Positions 58,471-64,000 of a stretch of 64,000 nt of DNA are shown one piece after another. Each line of letters begins with the position of its first letter. The stretch's first letter is position 1. The stretch is from the NCBI GenBank assembly GCA_020634975.1, contig JACKAQ010000001.1, positions 3,038,001-3,102,000 of the forward strand, read 5' to 3'. The notes beneath the pieces are model-generated. The model was not told where the DNA came from. It was given only the letters and a program-made list of their open reading frames with translations, and ran no database searches. This DNA is from JACKAQ01 sp020634975 [NCBI: Calditrichia bacterium]. GTDB lineage: Bacteria; Calditrichota; Calditrichia; RBG-13-44-9. The position numbers were made by a program, and so were the translations under genes.

Positions 58471-58494
58471 AAAGCCCGCTGTTTGGCGGGCTTT
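58471..58494 (-). terminator. Terminator after the acidic TPR gene
   Basis: AAAGCCCGC (58471-58479) pairs with GCGGGCTTT (58486-58494). On the minus strand the stem runs into TTTTTTGTATT. It separates the regulator-lptE-TPR operon from the subtilase gene downstream. Confidence 0.9.
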
Positions 58495-58518
58495 CGGTAA
58501 AAAGTTGTGTCATTCCGG

Positions 58519-60066
58519 TCAGGAATTTTGTTTGTCGATCATCAGCTGAACATCGCGAATTTTTTTCTGGAAGCGTTTGTTGTCCGGGTCTTTCGCGACC
58601 AATTTCTGGAAAACGTCCAGCGCTTCTTCAAAGCGACCCTGGGAAATATAAATTTCGCCGAGCGTGGGGGAGAGGATCGGCGGGCGAACAAATTTGGCTT
58701 TTTCGCCGCTGTGGCTATGATCCATCGGGTGTTGCGGTTCCGGCTGCGATTCTTCTTCATCCAGCAAATTAAAACTGAAATCGTCTTCTGTTTCGCTGGC
58801 ATGTTGCATGTCATCTTCGGTTTGTTCCACCAAATCGTCCACCAGCGAGGCGTAATCAAATGCGTCGCCGCTCTCGTCGGGGATTTCCGGTGTTTCATCG
58901 GGGGGCGCGGGTGATTCCTCATTAAACAGCAGGTCGGCAAATTCGAGATCCTGCTCCACCGGTTTTTGGGACTTTGCCGGTTCATCCAGATCGGCATCTT
59001 TTTCATATTCCGCAAAAAACTCATCGAGTTCGGCCAGAATTTCGCTGTCATCCGTATTTTCCGAATCCGGCATGTCGATATCCAGCTTGTCCCGTTTGTC
59101 GAAATCGAGCGGGCTGTCCGGTGCTTCGGCAGTTTCATCCACATCCAGATCGGCCAGCAAATCGTCAAAACTTTCCACATCTGCAGGTGTTTCTGCGGCG
59201 GGCAGATCGTCATCCAGCTCATCCACAATTTCAAAATCTTTAAAAATATCGTCTGTATCTGCATCGGCGGCTGTTTGTTCCGGTTCATCTTCGCCGAAAC
59301 CGGCAAATGGGTCTTCGTCGTCCTTTCCGGCTTTGGTATCGGGGATTACTTCGGTTTCCTGTGCCGGTTCGTCGTCATCGGCAAAGCTCAGTAAGTCCAG
59401 ATCACCAAAGGTTTTATCCAGATTTTCGAGATCGTCTTCTTCGGCGCTGCTCAGGCTGTCATCGAGCAATTCATCGCCAAAAACTTCGCCCACTTTCTGG
59501 TTGACGTCGAAATCTTCTTTGATATCGAGATCGCCATCGAAAAAGTCGTCCATCGATACTTCCTCGGCTTCGGCTTTATCCATGTCCGTCGCTTCTCGCG
59601 GGGTCCGGTAAACGGGTTCTTCATCGGGAAAATCGAGATCGAGCGAATCGAGTGCGCTCAAATCGTCCAGATCGGTTTGCTGAACGTACTGCGCGGCTTC
59701 CGAATGGAAATTATCCAGCGTGTAAAACAGGGTGAAGCTTTCCTGAGCGAGGATCGGCAAATCGAGTTTGCGGTTTATCTCGCCGAGCAACTTGCTGGCT
59801 TTGGGGTTTTTATCGTCGTAAGCCAGCGCTAGTTCGAGGTGGCTTTTGGCTTTGCCCAAATCCCGCAACCGATGGTAGCAAACGCCAAGCATATAGTGCC
59901 CGAACGGGTATGCCGGGTGTTTGTGAACACCGGTTTCTGCTGTTTCCAACGCTTTTTCCAATTCACCGGCTTCCAAATATTTGGCAGTCAGAAATGCAAA
60001 AACAATCGAATCCGGGTGATCGGCGTAAAATTCTTCGAGATCGGCTAATTCAAAAAAGTTTTCCAT
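58519..60066 (-). CDS. TPR protein with a long acidic disordered region
   Basis: The 515-residue protein has N-terminal TPR repeats (about 1-120: FLTAKYLEAGELEKALETAE, YMLGVCYHRLRDLGKAKSHL). A region of about 290 residues follows, very rich in Asp and Glu and with few hydrophobics (for example EEDDLENLDKTFGDLDLLSF). A final short TPR (LGEIYISQGRFEEALDVFQKL) ends it. AAGGA precedes the ATG. It has no signal peptide, so it is probably cytoplasmic. The acidic linker may be an extended tether or interaction surface. It lies downstream of lptE. Confidence 0.75.
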   Translation of the reverse strand: MENFFELADLEEFYADHPDSIVFAFLTAKYLEAGELEKALETAETGVHKHPAYPFGHYMLGVCYHRLRDLGKAKSHLELALAYDDKNPKASKLLGEINRKLDLPILAQESFTLFYTLDNFHSEAAQYVQQTDLDDLSALDSLDLDFPDEEPVYRTPREATDMDKAEAEEVSMDDFFDGDLDIKEDFDVNQKVGEVFGDELLDDSLSSAEEDDLENLDKTFGDLDLLSFADDDEPAQETEVIPDTKAGKDDEDPFAGFGEDEPEQTAADADTDDIFKDFEIVDELDDDLPAAETPADVESFDDLLADLDVDETAEAPDSPLDFDKRDKLDIDMPDSENTDDSEILAELDEFFAEYEKDADLDEPAKSQKPVEQDLEFADLLFNEESPAPPDETPEIPDESGDAFDYASLVDDLVEQTEDDMQHASETEDDFSFNLLDEEESQPEPQHPMDHSHSGEKAKFVRPPILSPTLGEIYISQGRFEEALDVFQKLVAKDPDNKRFQKKIRDVQLMIDKQNS

Positions 60067-60125
60067 TGGATGAATCCTTTACCAGTCCAAGGTATTTGAT
60101 TTTACTTAACTTATTGCCTGTTTTT

Positions 60126-60659
60126 TTACCACGCTGCAACCGTTCGGTTGAGAATTTCGGCGACAATTCTTTCTGTGGCTTCGTTCACGGCTTCATCTTG
60201 TTCTGCCTGCCCACCGGTACCGGGGACAATCCCAAAATCGCTGATGGTGCCGTTCCACAATAGTTTATCGGTTTGGCGATTATAGCACTCCACTTTTACC
60301 GAAACAACGTATTTTTCTTCGAGCACGGTTTCGTCGCCGGCAACCGACGACAGTTGCTGGCTAACGGAATTGATGGTCGCCCGGAGTACCAAATCGCTAT
60401 CGTCCTCGTTTTCGATCACTTGAAGCGAATTGTCTTCGATAAATGCGTTGATGACGTCGTTGGTCATTTTATCCTGCAGCCCAATCCAGTTGGATCGATC
60501 TTCAAACAACGGAATTGCGATAGTTTTGATAGACGAAGGCAATGCCCCGCGAAATGAATATTTGACACATCCCGAAACAATCATCAGGATGAGCGCCGGA
60601 AAAAGGAGCGATAAAACCAAAGTGGCGAAGGGTTTAATCTTCATCATCATATTCATCAT
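60126..60659 (-). CDS. lptE: LptE-like outer-membrane lipoprotein
   Basis: The 177-residue product begins with a lipoprotein signal (ATLVLSLLFPALILMIVSGC). The mature domain (YSFRGALPSSIKTIAIPLFEDR, VLRATINSVSQQLSSVAGDE, KYVVSVKVECYNRQTDKLLWNG) matches the LptE/RlpB family, which plugs the LptD channel during LPS export. Several Met codons cluster at the start, and the first (60659) overlaps the end of the sigma-54 regulator by 26 bases. No lptD gene is in the window. It implies an LPS-like outer leaflet. Confidence 0.88.
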   Translation of the reverse strand: MMNMMMKIKPFATLVLSLLFPALILMIVSGCVKYSFRGALPSSIKTIAIPLFEDRSNWIGLQDKMTNDVINAFIEDNSLQVIENEDDSDLVLRATINSVSQQLSSVAGDETVLEEKYVVSVKVECYNRQTDKLLWNGTISDFGIVPGTGGQAEQDEAVNEATERIVAEILNRTVAAW

Positions 60660-61818
60660 CTTTCCGGACGAGATCGTATTCCTTTATTTTGCGATACAGT
60701 GTTCGCTCGCTGATGTTCAGCGCCCGCGCCACTTTGCGGCGGTTGCCGTTGTAGCGATCCAGCGCCTTTTCGATAATTTCCCGTTCCATTTCATCCAGCG
60801 GTTTAATCTGAATGTGCTCTGTTTCCGGCTCCACCGGGGAATATACCACATTATTTTCTGAATAATTGTGATCGATTCGTTCGAACAATTGCATCAGCAT
60901 AGATTTCATTTCTTTCATTTCCAGCCCGATGGAAACAAGCGCTTTATACACCAGTTCGCGTTCTGCATCTTCCCGGGTGATGCCGAGCGGCATGGGCAGG
61001 GCGTTGGCAACTTCCACATGTTCGTCGTTATGGCTAAGCTGTTCGCGCACCATTTGCGAATTCACTTTTTGGCCGCGTGCCAGCACAATGGCGGTTTCCA
61101 CAAAATTGCGCAGCTCCCGCACGTTTCCCGGCCAGTTGTATCGCCGGAGCATATCCAGCGCTTCCTCGGTGTATCCGGCAAATGAAAGATTCTCGTTTTT
61201 CAACACATCCGCAGTGAATTTTTCGATGAGCAGCGGGATGTCTTCCCGGCGTTCCCGCAATGGCGGCAAAAAAATGGTGACCGCTTTCAGGCGATAATAC
61301 AGATCTTTGCGGAACTGCTTTTGTTGAACCATTCTCCCCAAATCGCGGTTGGTTGCCGCAACAACCCGTGCATCAACCGTTCGCAATTCGCCGCTGCCGA
61401 CCCGCATAAATTCGCCGGTTTCCAAAACGCGCAGCAGTTTAACCTGGGTTTGGATGGGCATTTCGCCAATTTCGTCGAGGAAAATAGTGCCGCCATCGGC
61501 GAGTTCAAAAAACCCTTTTTTGGTAGAAATAGCGCCGGTGAACGCCCCTTTTTCGTGACCGAACAGTTCGCTTTCCAGCAACCCTTCGGGAATTGCACCG
61601 CAATTTACGGATATCATGCTTTTGTTTTTGCGAGGGCTGAGTTGATGGAGTGCACGAGCGAAAACCTCTTTTCCCGAACCGCTTTCGCCGGTGATGAGCA
61701 CGCTAATGGTTGTCGGCGCAATGGACATCACCAGTTCAACAACTTCCCGGGTGGCTTCCGATTCGCCGATGATCCCCAATTCTTCCTGAATTTTTTTATA
61801 TTTATTCAAAATTACCAA
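60634..61818 (-). CDS. Sigma-54-dependent transcriptional activator without receiver domain
   Basis: The start is the TTG at 61818, supported by AGGAG seven bases upstream. The 394-residue protein begins almost directly with the AAA+ domain: Walker A GESGSGKE (44-51), the sigma-54-contacting GAFTGA (91-96), Walker B GGTIFLDEIGE, and the arginine finger region FRKDLYYRL. A linker follows, then a C-terminal Fis-type helix-turn-helix (KVARALNISERTLYRKIKEYDL). There is no N-terminal sensor, so it resembles PspF-like regulators and may be controlled by a partner protein. It heads a regulator-lptE-TPR operon. The 371-base region upstream is AT-rich, and I saw no clear TGGCAC-N5-TTGC box. Confidence 0.95.
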   Translation of the reverse strand: MVILNKYKKIQEELGIIGESEATREVVELVMSIAPTTISVLITGESGSGKEVFARALHQLSPRKNKSMISVNCGAIPEGLLESELFGHEKGAFTGAISTKKGFFELADGGTIFLDEIGEMPIQTQVKLLRVLETGEFMRVGSGELRTVDARVVAATNRDLGRMVQQKQFRKDLYYRLKAVTIFLPPLRERREDIPLLIEKFTADVLKNENLSFAGYTEEALDMLRRYNWPGNVRELRNFVETAIVLARGQKVNSQMVREQLSHNDEHVEVANALPMPLGITREDAERELVYKALVSIGLEMKEMKSMLMQLFERIDHNYSENNVVYSPVEPETEHIQIKPLDEMEREIIEKALDRYNGNRRKVARALNISERTLYRKIKEYDLVRKDDEYDDED

Positions 61819-62189
61819 CCCACAACTCCTGTAAAATTGTCATCAAAATTATAATTTTGGCAGGCTGAAAGCAAGAGCTAACATGGTTTAAATAATGGAT
61901 TTTTGACGTTTTCCTAACCTTTTTAGTAATCTGTGGAACTGAAGATGTTTTACCGTGCAGGATTTTTTTTGCTCAAATTATATCGATTATGCATATTTGC
62001 TCAAGAATTATCCAATTTTTCCGATGCTCGTAAATATTGTTAATATTCAGGATGTGATATTTATGCTACTTCAAATGTCTATCACACATTATTTTTATCA
62101 CGTTATGGTTGATCGGCCACGGCTATTGGCTGTTTTCGCTTCATCGTTGATTAATTCCGTAAATTAAAAATAATAAATAAAATTTGGTA

Positions 62190-62657
62190 ATGAACGTGCT
62201 AATCGAACAAGCTCAACATGTATTTTCCGATTTTGAGAATATTTCAAAACGGCTGCCCGATGCGATCAGCCAATTAAACAAGGGCGATCGTTTTCGCCAG
62301 GTTCACGATATTTTGACGGTGTTGGTAATTGTGCAGGAAGAGGTTGTGGAACTGCGGCTAAATAAAATTTTGCGTGCCGAACATCCCTATCTGCCACCGA
62401 TCGATATCAACAGTCTCATTGAAATTCGCCGAACCAAAAACGCCAGCATTCAGGAATTGACGGACGAGTTTTTGAATCAGCGAAAATCGTTTTTGAAATT
62501 GCTGGGAAATTTATCGCCGGAAACCTGGGAGCGAACCGGTTTTCATGAAGTGGAAGGCCATTTGACATTCCGCGAACTGGTTCGCCGAATGAATGAAAAA
62601 GACGGTGCGCTGGTGCGCAAACTGGATGATCTGATTTCACAAAGCGCAGCAACTTAG
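62190..62657 (+). CDS. DinB/YfiT-like helical protein
   Basis: The start is ATG 62190, giving 155 residues. Helix-rich sequence with FRQVHDILTVLVIVQEEVVE near the N-terminus and EGHLTFRELVRRMNEKDGALVRKL at the end fits the DinB four-helix superfamily, whose members often hold a metal with three His. Only two well-placed His are visible here, so metal binding is doubtful. Function is unknown. It is divergent from the sigma-54 regulator, and its stop overlaps that of the convergent DinG gene as TTAG. Confidence 0.6.
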   Translation: MNVLIEQAQHVFSDFENISKRLPDAISQLNKGDRFRQVHDILTVLVIVQEEVVELRLNKILRAEHPYLPPIDINSLIEIRRTKNASIQELTDEFLNQRKSFLKLLGNLSPETWERTGFHEVEGHLTFRELVRRMNEKDGALVRKLDDLISQSAAT

Positions 62658-64000
62658 CCGAACCAACGCTCCAGTTGCAGCCACATTTCATCTGCATTTG
62701 CGAAAGATTTAGCCGTTACCGGCAGCGAGTTCAAAAACATTCGCCCATACGATTTTGTGGAAACGCGATTGTCCAAAATGAGCACCGCGCCAAAATCCTG
62801 GCGGTTGCGGATCAACCGCCCGAATCCCTGCCGGAAGCGAATCACGGCTTCCGGAATCGACAGTTCGTAAAACGAATTCCCGCCTCGCGCTTCAATCATT
62901 TCACTTTTAGCTTGAAACACCGGATCTGTCGGCACATCGAACGGCAACTTGGTAATTGCTACCAATTCCAGCGCATCGCCGGGAATATCCACACCTTCCC
63001 AAAAACTGTCCGTCCCGAACAGAAATGCCGGTTTTTCCCGTTTGAAGCGGCTGATAATCGCGTGCCGCCCGCCGTCCAAGCCCTGCGCGAGCAGCGGCAT
63101 TTGCGCCAGTTTCATATCATTTTGTACATCGCGATATACCTCGTTGAGCGTGCTGTAACTGGTGAACAGCACCAGCGAACCGCGGCGCAACCGCTGGCTG
63201 AGCTCGCGGATTAATTTTTTCAGCTCGGGAAAATGCCGTTTATCCGTTGGTGGCGGCAAAAATGAAGCGATCCCCAATAACACCTGCTCGCGATAGCGAA
63301 ACGGCGAATCGAGCATCAGCGCCTTTACACGATCTGGTTCGTTGCGGTTGATGCCGGTACGTTCCAGAAAATAATCGAACCGCTGGTTGACGGCGATCGT
63401 CGCCGAAGTGAAAATAGCCGTGCGCAATTTGCCGAACAACTGCTCGTGCAGCAATTCGCCGATGTTCAGCGGCGCAGCGTATAGCCGGATGTCCAGACTG
63501 TCTTCCCGTTGCGGCAGTTCGTACCAATACACCCGCGTTTCGTCATTCGCGGAAAGCAGTAAATCGATGCTCTCCAACAGCGCTGCTGCGGTAACGGTTT
63601 GGGTTTTCAATTCGCGATAAATCTGGTCCTGATTGTCGAAACTATTTTCTTTAAAATCGCGGAAATTTTCTACCATATTTGCCAGTCCGGCCTGCAGCCG
63701 GTTGATTTGCCGGGCAAGCTGGTCGTAAATCGGCAGCACCGGTTCGAAAATGTGGTGTGATTTGTAGCGATGCCGACTGGCATATTGCGTCTGATTTTCC
63801 GGCGTAATTTGCCGCAACTGGCGACCCAGCTCCCGGAAAAAATCCTGCGCGGTTGCCCATAATTCCAGTACGTTTTCGATCAATTTATCAATCTGTTTGG
63901 TGAGCGTATCCACCTGCGATGCGTCCAGTTCGCTTTTGCGGAGATTGCGCACCAACTGTGCCAGAGCGCCGCTTTCGAACTTTTCTTTCACATATAATTT
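62654..64000 (-). CDS. DinG/Rad3-family DNA helicase, C-terminal part (partial)
   Basis: The open frame continues through the window edge with no start inside, so this is the 3' part of a longer gene. A GTG at 63991 exists but is internal, because the frame stays open upstream (KLYVKEKF). Visible motifs include FTSATIAVNQRFDYF, the nucleic-acid motif SLVLFTSYSTLNEVYRD, FGTDSFWEGVDIPGDALELV and the final QGFGRLIRN of superfamily 2 XPD-like helicases. DinG unwinds R-loops and D-loops. The N-terminal nucleotide-binding half and any iron-sulphur Cys are outside the window. Confidence 0.9.
   Translation of the reverse strand, partial: KLYVKEKFESGALAQLVRNLRKSELDASQVDTLTKQIDKLIENVLELWATAQDFFRELGRQLRQITPENQTQYASRHRYKSHHIFEPVLPIYDQLARQINRLQAGLANMVENFRDFKENSFDNQDQIYRELKTQTVTAAALLESIDLLLSANDETRVYWYELPQREDSLDIRLYAAPLNIGELLHEQLFGKLRTAIFTSATIAVNQRFDYFLERTGINRNEPDRVKALMLDSPFRYREQVLLGIASFLPPPTDKRHFPELKKLIRELSQRLRRGSLVLFTSYSTLNEVYRDVQNDMKLAQMPLLAQGLDGGRHAIISRFKREKPAFLFGTDSFWEGVDIPGDALELVAITKLPFDVPTDPVFQAKSEMIEARGGNSFYELSIPEAVIRFRQGFGRLIRNRQDFGAVLILDNRVSTKSYGRMFLNSLPVTAKSFANADEMWLQLERWFG

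Noticed and set aside
61955-62167. Small open frame in the gap between the sigma-54 regulator and the DinB-like gene
   Set aside because: It has AT-rich random-looking composition, no Shine-Dalgarno and no motif. The region is more likely promoter DNA.

Overview
The window looks like chromosome from a Gram-negative, FCB-type bacterium, and Calditrichota or a neighbouring candidate phylum is the best guess. The reasons are an LptE-like outer-membrane lipoprotein, a LolA-like carrier, RND efflux pumps with a lipoprotein adaptor, PEGA and TPR proteins, and a secreted subtilase ending in a Por-type sorting domain. Base composition is moderate and even. I see no rRNA, tRNA, CRISPR array or prophage. 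The one clear mobile element is a decayed IS4-type copy at 25.3-26.5 kb.

Layout. 1-9 kb: rpsU-yqeY-(cvpA start), a TPR protein, efp, a GNAT-like protein, a PEGA-domain membrane protein, and the glycolytic operon gap-pgk-tpiA on the minus strand. 9-14 kb: a lipoprotein with one haem-binding motif, a rhomboid protease, then ftsK and a LolA-like carrier. 14-20 kb: a polysaccharide block (Wzz/BY-kinase and two nucleotide-sugar dehydrogenases). 20-29.5 kb: a signalling island built around a Kai-type clock. It holds a triple-PAS histidine kinase, a receiver-PAS-DHp protein, kaiB, a receiver protein with a KaiA/RsbU-like tail, a second kaiB interrupted at its 3' end by the IS4 remnant, kaiC, and a frameshifted paralogue of the receiver-PAS-DHp protein. 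29.8-31.7 kb: hisG and a frameshifted hisC. 32-41 kb: an RND efflux system (adaptor plus two large pumps, with a four-helix-bundle gene between the pumps). 41-54 kb: mostly housekeeping and membrane genes (PP2C-like/TPR protein, proline dehydrogenase, MscS, uvrB, an SDR, a TPR protein, purD, a sugar epimerase, a Kv-type channel, MscL). 54-64 kb, minus strand: a 1398-residue subtilase, an acidic TPR protein, lptE, a sigma-54 activator, then (after a plus-strand DinB-like gene) a partial DinG helicase.

The most interesting part is the Kai island. KaiC keeps both P-loops, both catalytic Glu pairs and the Ser/Thr autophosphorylation pair. Two divergent KaiB proteins are present. The protein between them joins a complete phospho-receiver to a helical tail that resembles the KaiC-binding domain of KaiA and the N-domain of RsbU. 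Two paralogous receiver-PAS-DHp proteins without any ATPase domain bracket the block. This suggests a non-cyanobacterial KaiABC-like timer or phospho-switch with its own input and output parts. A 138-bp exact direct repeat of the kaiB2 3' end flanks the IS remnant and records how kaiB2 was separated from kaiC.

Two reading-frame breaks (hisC and the second receiver-PAS-DHp gene) are each explained by a single base and may be real mutations or assembly errors. Start codons were moved inward wherever a Shine-Dalgarno sequence and family alignment agreed. Family assignments come from reading motifs in the translations, without database searches.
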